Positions 1 through 9,111 of a DNA stretch of 64,000 nt are shown piece after piece; positions within the stretch are counted from its first letter, which is position 1; every line of letters starts with the position of its first letter. Made by a program: the position numbers and the translations under genes. This stretch comes from Haloplanus natans DSM 17983 (GTDB lineage Archaea; Halobacteriota; Halobacteria; Halobacteriales; Haloferacaceae): the NCBI RefSeq assembly GCF_000427685.1, contig NZ_KE386573.1, positions 930,001 to 994,000 on the forward strand, written 5' to 3'. A model generated the notes under the pieces. The model was given only the letters and a program-made list of their open reading frames with translations. It was not told the DNA's origin and ran no database searches.

Positions 1-55
1 TCGGTAGAAACGTTGCGCGGCGTGAACGGTGCGACGGGCCCGCCGTCCGGCCCGC
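1..55. other. window edge, no gene seen
   Basis: This short stretch lies downstream of the gltB stop codon. No reading frame, repeat or terminator hairpin is convincing here, so whether a gltD-like small subunit follows gltB cannot be told from this window. Confidence 0.4.
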
Positions 56-3000
56 TCAGTCGTCGCCGGTCTGGACCGTACCCACGTCGACCTCGGCACC
101 GCCGGCTTTCGAGGCCGGTTCGGGGAGGCTGGTACGGACGTCCTCGCGGCTCTCCTCGGCGATGACCTCGGCGTAGGCGTCGGGCATCACCTTCGTGAAG
201 TTCAGCACTTCGGTGCCCCAGTCGTCGAGCAGCGTCGCCGCGCGGTCGCTGTCGGTGTACGCCGCGTGGTTCTCGACGAGGCGGCGGAGCATGGCCTCGT
301 CCGACTCTTCGAGGTCGTGGTGGATGGTCACCATGCCGGTGTTGGCGCGGTCCTCGAAGTCGCCGTCTGGGTCGTAGACGTAGGCAATGCCGCCGGACAT
401 CCCGGCCGCGAAGTTCCGCCCCGTCTCGCCGAGGACGGCCACGACGCCACCGGTCATGTACTCACAGCCGTGGTCGCCGACGCCCTCGACGACGGCTTTC
501 ACGCCGCTGTTGCGGACGGCGAAGCGTTCGCCCGCGAGGCCGTTGACGTAGAGTTCGCCCTGTGTCGCGCCGTAGAGACAGACGTTGCCGACGAGGATGT
601 TCTCCGAGGGCGTGTAGGCCGCCGTTTCGGGCGTCCGGACGATCAGCTTGCCACCGGAGAGTCCCTTGCCGACGTAGTCGTTGGCGGCACCGACGAGTTC
701 CATCGTCACGCCGTTGGCGAGGAAGGCGCCGAAGCTCTGGCCGGCGATGCCGTCGAAGGTACAGGAGATGGTGTCCTCGGGCAGGCCGCTCTCGCCGTAG
801 CGTCGCGAGATACGGTTCGAGAGCATGGCGCCGACCGCGCGGTCACCGTTCGAGATGTCGCCGCGGATGTGGATTGGTTCCCCCTCCTCGATGGCGTCGG
901 TCGCCTCGCCGATCAGGTCGTGATCGAGGTGGGTTTCCACGTCCGCGTGTTTCTGTTCGCGGACCTTGTGGCGCGCGCCACCCTCGGGTTCGGCGATGAT
1001 GGCCGACAGATCGAGATGCTTGGCTTTCGGGTGGTCGGTCTCGGTCTGTTTCAGCAGGCTCGGCCGGCCGATCATCTCGTCGACCGTCCGGAAGCCGAGG
1101 TCGGCCATGATCTCGCGCAGTTCCTGCGCGAGGAAGATCATGTAGTTGATGACGTGATCCGGCTGGCCGGAGAAGCGCTCGCGCAGGTCCTCGTCCTGCG
1201 TGGCGACGCCGGTCGGACAGTTGTTGGTCTGGCAGATGCGGGCCATCACACAGCCCGAGGTGATGAGGCTGGACGTGCCGAAGACGTACTCCTCGGCACC
1301 GAGCAGTGCGGCGACGGCCACGTCGCGGCCAGTCATCATCCCGCCGTCGGCGGAGATGCGGATGCGGTCGCGCAGCCCCGTCGCGCGGAGCATCTGGTTG
1401 GCTTCGGCGACGCCGAGTTCCCACGGCAGGCCGGCGTTTTTGATCGACGTCTTCGGCGACGCGCCCGTCCCGCCGGAGTGGCCCGAGATGTGGACCACGT
1501 CGGCGTTGGCCTTGGCGACGCCGGCGGCGATAGTGCCGATACCCGCCTCGGCGACGAGTTTCACGTTGATGTCGGCCTCGGGGTTGGCCGTCTTCAGGTC
1601 GTGAATCAGTTGCTTGAGGTCCTCAATGGAGTAGATGTCGTGGAGCGGCGGCGGCGAGATGAGTCCAACGCCGGGCGTGGAGTAGCGGACGTGGGCGATC
1701 ATCTCGTTGACCTTCTTACCGGGGAGGTGGCCACCCTCACCGGGCTTGGAGCCCTGTGCCATCTTGATCTGCAGTTCGTCGGCCGAGGAGAGGTAGTTCG
1801 ACGTGACGCCGAAGCGGCCGGAGGCGACCTGCTTGATGTTACACTCCTTCTCGGTGCCGAACCGCTCCGGTGGCTCGCCGCCCTCGCCGCTGCCCGACTT
1901 GCCGCCGATGCGGTTCATGGCGATGGAGTTGGTCTCGTGGGCCTCCGGCGAGAGCGATCCGAGCGACATCGACGCCGTCGCGAACCGCTCGACGATTTCG
2001 TGGACCGGCTCCACCTCGTCGAGTGGGACGGACTCGCGGTCGCTGTCGAACTCCAGGAGGCCACGGAGCGTCTGGAGGTTCTCCTGTTGATCGTTGATGA
2101 GGTCGGCGAACTCCTCGTACTTCTCGTAACTTCCCGACCGGACCGCCTGCTGGAGCGTCCCGACCGTCTTCGGGTTCCACTGGTGGTGGATGCCGTTCGA
2201 GCGGTGTTCGTACTCGCCCTGCCGTTCGAGGTCCGGATCGGCCCCGTAGGCGACGGCGTGTCGCGTCATGAGGTCGTCTTCGATCTCCGGGATGGCGATG
2301 CCTTCCGTCCGAATCTCCGTCCCCTCGAAGTACTCGCGGACGAACTCCGAAGAGAGGCCGACGGCCTCGAAAATCTGGGCGCCCTGGTAGCTCTCGACGG
2401 TCGAGATACCCATCTTCGCCATCGTCTTCAGGAGGCCGTCCTCGAGGGCTTTCTTGTAGTTCGCGATAGCGTCGGCCTCGTCGGCGCCGTCGGGGCCGGC
2501 GACGATGTCGCAGATACTCTGGTAAGCGAGGTAGGGGTTGACCGCGTCTGCGCCGTAGCCGACGAGCGTGGCGAGGTGGTGGACCTCGCGGGGGTCGCCG
2601 GATTCGATCACGAGGCCGGCGTGGTTGCGGAGGCCGTTCCGAACGAGTGCGTGGTGGACGCCGCCGGTCGCGAGCAGGCTCGGAATCGGTACGCGGTCCG
2701 GCCCCGTATTCCGGTCGGAGAGGACGACGATGTCCGCCCCGTCCTCGATGGCCGCCCGGGCGTCCTGGCGCAGGTCCTCGACGGCTGCTCGGAGGTCGCC
2801 GTCTTTCTCGTAGGTCATATCGACGACCACCGAGTCGAACTCGCCGTCGAGTGACTTGATCTCGGCCGTCTGAGCGTCGGTTAGCACTGGCGAGTCGACG
2901 ACTAGCTGTCTGGCGTGTTCCGGCGTCTCGTCCAGCAAGTTGCGCTGGGGACCGAGCCGGGACTCCAGACTCGTCACCAACTCCTCGCGGATGTAGTCGA

Positions 3001-4588
3001 TCGGTGGGTTCGACACCTGCGCGAACAGCTGTTTGAAGTAAGTAAAGAGCGGCCGGTTGAAATCGGAGAGCACCGACAGCGGCGTGTCGTCACCCATCGA
3101 GCCGACGGGGTCCTTACCCTCCTTTGCCATCGGTTCGACGAGGTGGTCGAGCTGGTCGTACGTGTAGCCGAAGGCGGCCTGTTGAGCGCGCAGCGACGCC
3201 ACATCGTCGTGGGGGGCGTAGTCGGTCGACGCACCGTCGCTGAGGTGGCGTTGCTCCTGTTCGACCCACTCGCCGTATTTCTCGTCGGTGAGCTCGTCGA
3301 ACACCTCGTCGTCGGGCACGACGCGGCCACGCTCGGGGTCGGCGACGAGCAACTGACCGGGCTGGAGGCGGTGGCGCTCCTCGATGTTCGACGGGTCGAT
3401 GTCGAGTGCACCGGCCTCGCTGGCCATGATCAGTCGGTTGTCCCGTGTCACATCGTACCGGCAGGGCCGGAGGCCGTTGCGGTCGAGGGCCGCGGCGACC
3501 TGTTCGCCGTCGGTACCGACGACGAGGGCCGGCCCGTCCCACGGTTCGACGAGGCTCGCGTGGTAGTCGTAGAAGTCCCGTCGCTTCTCGCTCATCTCGT
3601 CGTTCTTGCGGAACGCCTCGGGGATGAGCATCCGGAGGGCGTGAGGCAGGTCACGGCCGCCCTGGACGAGCAGTTCGAGGGCGTTGTCGACGGAGGCGGT
3701 GTCGCTCTGGTTCGGGTCGTTGATGATCGGCTTCAGCGTGTCGATGTCGTCGCCGAAGTCGGAGTGAGCGAGGTCCGTCTCGCGGGCCCGCATCCAGTTG
3801 ATGTTGCCGCGAATGGTGTTGAACTCGCCGTTGTGGATGATGCTGCGGTAGGGATGCGCGAGATGCCACGCGCCGAGCGTGTTCGTCGAGAAGCGGGCGT
3901 GGACGAGCACGAGTGTCGATTTGACCCGCTCGTCGACGAGGTCGGGGTAGTACGTCGGTAGCTGGGTTGCCTTGAGGAGCCCCTTGTAGACGAGGGTTTT
4001 GCGGTCGAGCGAGCAGATGTAGAACCGGTCGGCGCCGGCGGACTCGAGTTCCTCGATGGCGTTCTCGATGGCGCGGCGCCCGACGTAGAGCGCACGATCG
4101 AACTCGTCGTCGTCCATTCCCTCGGTCGGTCGCACGAACGGCTGGTAGACATCGGGTTCGGAGTCGAGGGCGGTCCCACCGAGCTCCGAGTTGTCCGTCG
4201 GCACGTCCCGCCAGTGGAACACGTCGACGCCGTGTTCGGCGAGCGTCCGCTCGAAGATGGTCATGAGCCCCTGTCGGGCCGCGCCGTCCTGGGGCATGAA
4301 CACCGAGCCGACCGCGTACGTCTCGGGGAGGTCGGCGTCGACGACGTCGTCGAAGAACTCGTCGGGCCGCTGGATCATGATGCCGGCGCCGTCGCCGGTC
4401 GCCTCCTCGGCACCCGTGGTGCCCCGGTGTTCGAGGTTGATCAACAGGTCGATACCGTCGGCGACCGTCTGGTGGGAGTCACCGCCGTCGAGGTCGAGAA
4501 CGACACCTACACCACAGTTCGATCGGTCGTCGGTGGGGGTAGCCAATCCCTCCCCCGTGGCGTGGGCGTCTCTCCGCGGCTTGGTCAT
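56..4588 (-). CDS. gltB: glutamate synthase, large subunit (GOGAT)
   Basis: The 1510-residue protein makes glutamate from glutamine and 2-oxoglutarate. It has the full GOGAT layout: an N-terminal class II glutamine amidotransferase domain whose probable nucleophile is Cys25 in RSNCGVG (implying removal of a 24-residue propeptide), a central domain, an FMN-binding synthase domain, a 3Fe-4S cysteine cluster near residues 1110-1125 (CVMARICQTNNCPTG), and a C-terminal GXGXG beta-helix rich in glycine. The length suits either the bacterial alpha subunit or a ferredoxin-dependent single-subunit enzyme. No gltD is visible in the window, so the electron donor is undecided. The ATG is supported by a G-rich Shine-Dalgarno-like run just upstream. 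Confidence 0.95.
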   Translation of the reverse strand: MTKPRRDAHATGEGLATPTDDRSNCGVGVVLDLDGGDSHQTVADGIDLLINLEHRGTTGAEEATGDGAGIMIQRPDEFFDDVVDADLPETYAVGSVFMPQDGAARQGLMTIFERTLAEHGVDVFHWRDVPTDNSELGGTALDSEPDVYQPFVRPTEGMDDDEFDRALYVGRRAIENAIEELESAGADRFYICSLDRKTLVYKGLLKATQLPTYYPDLVDERVKSTLVLVHARFSTNTLGAWHLAHPYRSIIHNGEFNTIRGNINWMRARETDLAHSDFGDDIDTLKPIINDPNQSDTASVDNALELLVQGGRDLPHALRMLIPEAFRKNDEMSEKRRDFYDYHASLVEPWDGPALVVGTDGEQVAAALDRNGLRPCRYDVTRDNRLIMASEAGALDIDPSNIEERHRLQPGQLLVADPERGRVVPDDEVFDELTDEKYGEWVEQEQRHLSDGASTDYAPHDDVASLRAQQAAFGYTYDQLDHLVEPMAKEGKDPVGSMGDDTPLSVLSDFNRPLFTYFKQLFAQVSNPPIDYIREELVTSLESRLGPQRNLLDETPEHARQLVVDSPVLTDAQTAEIKSLDGEFDSVVVDMTYEKDGDLRAAVEDLRQDARAAIEDGADIVVLSDRNTGPDRVPIPSLLATGGVHHALVRNGLRNHAGLVIESGDPREVHHLATLVGYGADAVNPYLAYQSICDIVAGPDGADEADAIANYKKALEDGLLKTMAKMGISTVESYQGAQIFEAVGLSSEFVREYFEGTEIRTEGIAIPEIEDDLMTRHAVAYGADPDLERQGEYEHRSNGIHHQWNPKTVGTLQQAVRSGSYEKYEEFADLINDQQENLQTLRGLLEFDSDRESVPLDEVEPVHEIVERFATASMSLGSLSPEAHETNSIAMNRIGGKSGSGEGGEPPERFGTEKECNIKQVASGRFGVTSNYLSSADELQIKMAQGSKPGEGGHLPGKKVNEMIAHVRYSTPGVGLISPPPLHDIYSIEDLKQLIHDLKTANPEADINVKLVAEAGIGTIAAGVAKANADVVHISGHSGGTGASPKTSIKNAGLPWELGVAEANQMLRATGLRDRIRISADGGMMTGRDVAVAALLGAEEYVFGTSSLITSGCVMARICQTNNCPTGVATQDEDLRERFSGQPDHVINYMIFLAQELREIMADLGFRTVDEMIGRPSLLKQTETDHPKAKHLDLSAIIAEPEGGARHKVREQKHADVETHLDHDLIGEATDAIEEGEPIHIRGDISNGDRAVGAMLSNRISRRYGESGLPEDTISCTFDGIAGQSFGAFLANGVTMELVGAANDYVGKGLSGGKLIVRTPETAAYTPSENILVGNVCLYGATQGELYVNGLAGERFAVRNSGVKAVVEGVGDHGCEYMTGGVVAVLGETGRNFAAGMSGGIAYVYDPDGDFEDRANTGMVTIHHDLEESDEAMLRRLVENHAAYTDSDRAATLLDDWGTEVLNFTKVMPDAYAEVIAEESREDVRTSLPEPASKAGGAEVDVGTVQTGDD

Positions 4589-4660
4589 ATCCCCCCTTCT
4601 ATGTTCCCACTTATCAGCCTGTCCCTGTTACCGTAAGGCTTCATTAGTCACATACAAGGT

Positions 4661-4673
4661 AATATATATCATA
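4661..4673 (-). promoter_or_regulatory. TATA box of gltB
   Basis: On the minus strand this AT-only run lies about 73-85 bases upstream of the gltB start. A TATA box here would give a leader of roughly 50 bases, and a run of six G residues at 4591-4596 (minus strand) sits at ribosome-binding distance from the ATG. A leadered, Shine-Dalgarno-bearing mRNA is unusual among haloarchaeal genes, many of which are leaderless. Position is inferred from sequence only. Confidence 0.5.
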
Positions 4674-4750
4674 CTAAGTCTCTGAAAGTCCTTAGCGAAT
4701 TTGTATAATCATCGATCATCCATGGGTGATCCCGGCGTTCCCGACGCGGT

Positions 4751-6241
4751 TCAGTACGACTTGGCGAAGTACGCCGTCTCGACCGCCTCCTCGCCACAGA
4801 GGGCACACGTCTCGCCCTCGTGGATCGACTCGATGTCGCCGTCCGCACGCGACTCCTCGCCTTCCTCGAACGGCACGAGCACGATTTCGGCTGCGATCTG
4901 GTCTTTGACCTCCGCTTCACACGCCTCGTCGCCACACCACGGCGCCTTCACGTAGCCGCCGTGCTGGCCGATGGTGCCGAGGATCTCCGCGCGGTCGGAC
5001 GCTTCGCGGACGTTTCCGTCCAGATTCTCCGCCGCGGCCGCGTAGAGTTTGGCGTACACCGTCTCGAAGCCCTCTTGCACGGTGTCGACGATGCCCCCGC
5101 GGTCCTCGCTCACCGACTCCCCGTCCGGTCGGTGGACGAGCGTCACCGACTCCTCGTCGACCTCGTTCGGCCCCACCTCGATCCGCAGGGGCACTCCCTT
5201 CAGCTCCCACTCGTTGAACTTGAAGCCGGGGTTGCGCTCGTCGCGGTCGTCGAGTTCGACGCGGACGCCCGCCTCCTGCAGGTCGTCGGCGATGCCCTCG
5301 GCGTAGTCGAGCACTGCGTCTCTGGTCTCGTCCTGCCAGATGGGGACGATCACGACCTGTTCGGGTGCGACCGTCGGCGGGAGCACGAGTCCCTGATCGT
5401 CGCTGTGGGTCATCACGAGCGCGCCGAGTGCGCGCCACGAGATGCCCCACGATGTCGTGTGCGCGACGCGTTCGGTCTCGTCCTCGTCGGTGAAGGTCAT
5501 GTCGAACGCCTCCGCGAAGCTCCGGCCGAGGTAGTGGCTGGTCGCCCCCTGGACGGATTTGCCGTCGGGCATCAGCGCCTCGACGGTCGTCGTCGTCTCC
5601 GCACCGGGGAACTTGTCGTGTTCCGGTTTCTTCCCGCGGAGGACGGGGATGGCCAACACGTCCTCGTACACCGCCTCGTACTGGTCGAGGCGGGTCGTCG
5701 TCTCCGACCACGCGTCGTCCTCGCTCGCGTGCGCGGTGTGACCCTCTTGCCAGAGGAACTCCTTCGTGCGGAAGAACGGCTTGGTCTCGGTTGCCTCCCA
5801 GCGGACGACGCTACACCACTGGTTGACGCGCATCGGGAGATCACGGTGGCTCCGGATCCACCGGCTCAGATACGGCGCGATGATGCTCTCGCTGGTCGGC
5901 CGGACCGCGAGTCGCTCTTCTAACTCCTCGTAGCCGCCGTGGGTGACCCACGCCACCTCGGGGTCGAACCCCTCGACCACGTCCTTCTCGCGTTCCAGAT
6001 ACGATTCGGGGATGAACAGCGGGAAGTACGCGTTCTGGACGCCGGTCGCCTTGAATCGGGCGTCGAGTTCGTTCTGGATGGCTTCCCAGAGCGCGTACCC
6101 GCGCGGGCGCGTCACGATGAATCCGCTCATTCCCTCCGGGCCGTAGTTCGCAAGGCCGGCCTTCCGGACGACTTCGGCGTACCACTCCCCGGTGCTGTGT
6201 TCTTTCGACTCGGTGATCCCGAGTTCCTGATCGTCGGTCAT
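4751..6241 (-). CDS. proS: prolyl-tRNA synthetase (archaeal/eukaryotic type)
   Basis: This 496-residue class II aminoacyl-tRNA synthetase charges tRNA-Pro. The length and the C-terminal zinc-binding region (CGDEAC followed by CALC about 70 residues later, ending in Tyr) mark the short archaeal/eukaryotic type rather than the bacterial type with an editing insertion. Class II motifs are readable, such as RPTSE at about residue 115 and RWEATETKPFFRTKEFLWQE (motif 2) around 148-167. It lies 162 bases upstream of the gltB start region on the same strand but gltB has its own promoter. Confidence 0.95.
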   Translation of the reverse strand: MTDDQELGITESKEHSTGEWYAEVVRKAGLANYGPEGMSGFIVTRPRGYALWEAIQNELDARFKATGVQNAYFPLFIPESYLEREKDVVEGFDPEVAWVTHGGYEELEERLAVRPTSESIIAPYLSRWIRSHRDLPMRVNQWCSVVRWEATETKPFFRTKEFLWQEGHTAHASEDDAWSETTTRLDQYEAVYEDVLAIPVLRGKKPEHDKFPGAETTTTVEALMPDGKSVQGATSHYLGRSFAEAFDMTFTDEDETERVAHTTSWGISWRALGALVMTHSDDQGLVLPPTVAPEQVVIVPIWQDETRDAVLDYAEGIADDLQEAGVRVELDDRDERNPGFKFNEWELKGVPLRIEVGPNEVDEESVTLVHRPDGESVSEDRGGIVDTVQEGFETVYAKLYAAAAENLDGNVREASDRAEILGTIGQHGGYVKAPWCGDEACEAEVKDQIAAEIVLVPFEEGEESRADGDIESIHEGETCALCGEEAVETAYFAKSY

Positions 6242-6286
6242 TACCGAACGGTGACGGAGATGCGGCTTAAAACGTGCGAAGCCCCC

Positions 6287-7051
6287 CTACACCTGCCCTT
6301 TGCACTCGTCGGCGTAGCGGTCCGCCAACCGCGTCGGCTCCGGGAGCTTGTAGCCCCCACACAGCCGCTGCACCAACTCGACCGTCGTCTCGGCGCTCAC
6401 GCGGTGCCCGGGGCTGACATACAGCGGGTTGATGATCGGGTTCGACTCGTACTGCCTGGACTGGTAGGCGTAGCCGAGCACCGTCCCCTCGGGGGCGTCC
6501 ACCCGGTCGTCCGCGACGACGGGCGCTCGCCACCCCCCGGGCCGGCCGTCGGTGTCGCTCTCGACCCGTCCACAGAGGAGGCTCTTGGCGACGCCGAGAC
6601 TCGGGGCATCGAGGACGACACCCAGGTGGGTCGCGAGGCCGGCCTGCCGGAAGTGGATGCGACCACTTCCGTCGAAAACCACGAGGTCGGGAGTCGACTC
6701 CAGCGTGTCGAAGGCGGCGAGGATCGCCCCTCCCTCGCGAAAGGAGAGGAGGCCGGGGACGTAGGGTACGGAGAGATCGGTCACGGCGTGGGCGCGTTCG
6801 ATCACCTCGCCGCCACGGAGGCAGACGACGGCGCTGACCGCCCGGTCGTCGTCGAGGAAGGCCTGATCGACGCCGGCGACGAGGGGTCGGTCCCCGGTGA
6901 GCGACGCGTCGCCGCCGACGGCGACGGCCGTCGGGTCGAACCCGAAGTCGTCGGCGAACCGAGCGGCGTCGGCGACCCGCCGCTGGAGCGCCTCCATCTC
7001 CGCGCGGGACTGGGCGGGATCGGGAACGAACTCGGGTCGGTCCGGCGTCAC
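6287..7051 (-). CDS. nfi: endonuclease V (deoxyinosine 3'-endonuclease)
   Basis: Endonuclease V nicks DNA 3' of deaminated adenine (hypoxanthine). Family landmarks are clear: GVDQAF with the first metal-binding Asp, YVPGLLSFREGG with the conserved PYxPG/FRE motif, FDGSGRIHFRQAGLATHLG with the second Asp and the His, and a late GYAYQSR segment. I chose the GTG at 7049-7051, which gives 254 residues beginning VTPDRPEF and leaves 7 bases after the rhomboid stop. An upstream ATG at 7087 would overlap the rhomboid gene by 29 bases and add residues the family does not have. It is probably co-transcribed with the rhomboid gene. Confidence 0.92.
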   Translation of the reverse strand: MTPDRPEFVPDPAQSRAEMEALQRRVADAARFADDFGFDPTAVAVGGDASLTGDRPLVAGVDQAFLDDDRAVSAVVCLRGGEVIERAHAVTDLSVPYVPGLLSFREGGAILAAFDTLESTPDLVVFDGSGRIHFRQAGLATHLGVVLDAPSLGVAKSLLCGRVESDTDGRPGGWRAPVVADDRVDAPEGTVLGYAYQSRQYESNPIINPLYVSPGHRVSAETTVELVQRLCGGYKLPEPTRLADRYADECKGQV

Positions 7052-7058
7052 GGCAGGA

Positions 7059-7982
7059 TCACCGTCGCCCCGGACCGCCGGGGCCACCCGGACCGCCCGG
7101 ACCGCGACCGCCGCCGAAGGTCAGGCGGTCCGGGACCCGTTGCGGTTGCTTGATCCGCTTGCCGTACGCCAGTCCGATCACCAGGCCGATGAGGTGAGCG
7201 AGGTGGGCAACGTTGCCCTGTCCCACCGACGCGGCCGACTGTGGCTGGAGGAAAAAGAGCACGGAGATGACGGCGAAGGCACCGGTGAACAGCCACAGGG
7301 GGATGGGGATGATGAAGTAGAGGTAGATCCGAAGCCCCGGATTGAGCACGGTCAACACCCCGAGGACGGCGAAGATGGCGCCGCTGGCGCCGACGACCGA
7401 GACGCTGCCCGCGCCGAGGACGATGCTGGTGACGGCGAATCCGAGACCGGCGAGGGCGCCGCTCGCGAGAAACAGGGCGGTAAAGCGCCGCGATCCGACG
7501 TATCGCTCGACGAGCGGCCCGAAAAAGTACAGCACGATGCTGTTGCCGGCGATGTGGTAGAGCCCGCCGTGGGCGAAAATGGAGGTGAGCCACGTCCAGA
7601 CGTACAGTAGGCGGTCCGACTGGAGAACGAACAGCGTCTCCATCGCCCCGCGTCCGAACAGCCCACCGACCAGAAACTGGAGGGCGAAGGTGATCCACAT
7701 GAGTGCGAGAAACAGGTACGCGACGTTGCCACGGAAGTAGCCGAGGACGCCCCCCGTGCCGGTCAGGGTGCCGATACGGTCACCGAGGCTCCGGCTCCCC
7801 CCCTCGTCGCGGACGCTGTCGTCGAAACCGCTGTCGAAGACGCCGGAGGGATCGTTCCACTCGTTCAGGCCGGGACACTCGTGGTTCTCGGGCAACCGAT
7901 GTTCGGCACAGAAGGTCCCCCCACAGCGCCGACACTGGTACGGCAGGTTCTCGTGACTGCCGCACTCGTCGCACTGAGCCAT
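7059..7982 (-). CDS. rhomboid-family intramembrane serine protease with N-terminal AN1-type zinc finger
   Basis: The 307-residue protein begins with a cysteine/histidine-rich module (CDECGSH, CRRCGGTFCAEH, HEC within residues 4-36) like an AN1 zinc finger. A short linker and six or so membrane helices follow. The rhomboid dyad is visible: Ser200 in GASGA and His263 in HLAHLIGL, with the GxxxN-like HIAGN motif at 143-147. The C-terminus is a Gly/Pro repeat (GGPGGPGG). The protein should cleave membrane proteins within the bilayer; its substrate is unknown. The zinc finger plus rhomboid combination recurs in haloarchaea. It is the first gene of a probable pair with endonuclease V. Confidence 0.9.
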   Translation of the reverse strand: MAQCDECGSHENLPYQCRRCGGTFCAEHRLPENHECPGLNEWNDPSGVFDSGFDDSVRDEGGSRSLGDRIGTLTGTGGVLGYFRGNVAYLFLALMWITFALQFLVGGLFGRGAMETLFVLQSDRLLYVWTWLTSIFAHGGLYHIAGNSIVLYFFGPLVERYVGSRRFTALFLASGALAGLGFAVTSIVLGAGSVSVVGASGAIFAVLGVLTVLNPGLRIYLYFIIPIPLWLFTGAFAVISVLFFLQPQSAASVGQGNVAHLAHLIGLVIGLAYGKRIKQPQRVPDRLTFGGGRGPGGPGGPGGPGRR

Positions 7983-8036
7983 TACCTGCCACTAACGGTG
8001 GCGCCGACAAAAAGGGGTGCGTTCGTCGACGGGGAG

Positions 8037-8162
8037 CTATCGACCGACTTCGTCGGTTCCCGGGTCGTCGCCGTCCGCGTCGTCCTCCTCGTAGTTCGAC
8101 GGGACGACAGTCACGTGGTGGAGCCCGAGGCGCGCGCGTGAGTTCCCGCGAGTCGTACTCAT
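8037..8162 (-). CDS. 41-residue hypothetical protein
   Basis: A short frame starts at ATG 8162 and ends TAG at 8037. Its first half is basic and patterned (MSTTRGNSRARLGLHHVTVV) and its tail is very acidic (EEDDADGDD), which is a typical haloarchaeal composition. An AT-rich run sits 25-35 bases upstream of the ATG, consistent with a leaderless transcript. No function can be given. It could be spurious, but the promoter spacing and the composition favour a real small gene. Confidence 0.55.
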   Translation of the reverse strand: MSTTRGNSRARLGLHHVTVVPSNYEEDDADGDDPGTDEVGR

Positions 8163-8252
8163 ACGACGACGTACGGCACCACCACGCAAAAAATTACTCA
8201 TGCGCATAACACATCCCGAACGCTCGCGGCATAACCGAGGGGTATCGCGCCC

Positions 8253-8786
8253 CTACGCGAACGTCTCCTGATAGAGGTCGAGCGCGTGTTCGATGGCGTC
8301 TTTCGCGGCGGCTTTGTCCTCCCAGCCGAGCGTCTCGACTTCCTTGCCCTCCTCGAGGTTCTTGTACGTCGAGAAGAACTCGTCTATTTCGTCGATGGTC
8401 TGCTGGGGGATGTCCTCGAGGTCCTGCAGGTGGTCGAAGCGAGGGTCCTCGGTCGGGACGGCGATGACCTTGTCGTCCTGTTCGCCGTCGTCGTCCATCT
8501 TCATGAGCGCGATGGGGCGGGCTTCGACGATACAACCCGGGAACGTCTGGTCTTCGACGAGCACCAACACGTCGAAGGGATCCTCGTCGTCGTAGTACGA
8601 CTGGGGGATGAACCCGTAGTCGCTCGGGTAGTGGACGTTACTGTGGAGGACGCGGTCGAGGACGACGCCGGGCACGTCCTTGTCGTACTCGTACTTGTTG
8701 CGCTCGCCTTTGAGACACTCGACGACCGCGGTGATGGTCTCGGGCGGGTTCGGGCCGGGTTCGAGATCCGTCCACAGGTTCACCAT
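8253..8786 (-). CDS. ppa: inorganic pyrophosphatase (family I)
   Basis: The 177-residue cytosolic enzyme hydrolyses pyrophosphate to drive biosynthesis. Family I signatures are present: ERNKYEYDK near residues 29-37, YPSDYGFIPQSYYDDEDPFD with the metal-binding Asp residues (signature DxDPxD-like), and the later KMDDDGEQDDKVIAV motif. I chose the internal ATG 8784-8786 because the protein then begins MVNLWTDLEPGPNPP as in the family; the frame extends upstream only as out-of-family, basic residues. Confidence 0.95.
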   Translation of the reverse strand: MVNLWTDLEPGPNPPETITAVVECLKGERNKYEYDKDVPGVVLDRVLHSNVHYPSDYGFIPQSYYDDEDPFDVLVLVEDQTFPGCIVEARPIALMKMDDDGEQDDKVIAVPTEDPRFDHLQDLEDIPQQTIDEIDEFFSTYKNLEEGKEVETLGWEDKAAAKDAIEHALDLYQETFA

Positions 8787-9111
8787 ACCGATACGACGGC
8801 CGAAGCGCCAAATAGTCCTTTCGGGACACGCCGACAACACGAATGAAAAAGTACATGAACGGCTGGTCCCGAGAACGTGCCACTGTAATGAACGGTCGGC
8901 CGGACGTGCCGGTCGCCCGTCCCGCACCGGGCACGCGACGAGCCAGCTGTCGACGACCGGGCAGTCGTCGGCACGATACGTCGATTCGAACTGGTTCGAC
9001 GAGCGATGTGTCCGTGATTAATAACGTCGTATTCGACCGACCCACGCTCCCTCGTGAGCGTTGACGGCCAAGTTGAGAAAGGTTAAATATCCCCGTGACA
9101 TTTCGATAAGC
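8787..9111. other. divergent intergenic region between ppa and the PadR gene
   Basis: No convincing gene is seen in these 325 bases. The ppa side carries a weak AT-rich element about 30 bases ahead of the ppa ATG. The right side carries the TATA box of the PadR gene. A possible plus-strand frame at 8843-9064 has basic, unstructured composition and is taken as chance. Confidence 0.5.
9081..9090 (+). promoter_or_regulatory. TATA box of the PadR-family gene
   Basis: The sequence GGTTAAATAT ends 22 bases before the ATG at 9112. Archaeal transcription starts about 25 bases downstream of the TATA box, which would place the start at or next to the ATG, so the mRNA is probably leaderless. This also argues for the start at 9112 rather than the TTG at 9061, which lies upstream of the promoter. 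Confidence 0.65.

Noticed and set aside
29-2854. Long plus-strand open frame (941 codons) opposite gltB
   Set aside because: It is a mirror of gltB in GC-rich DNA, with a composition rich in Val, Asp, Arg and Gly and no domain. Antisense frames this long are common in haloarchaea.
8843-9064. 73-codon plus-strand frame between ppa and the PadR gene
   Set aside because: It is basic and unstructured, and the PadR promoter lies just after it. No ribosome-binding site or homologous pattern was seen.
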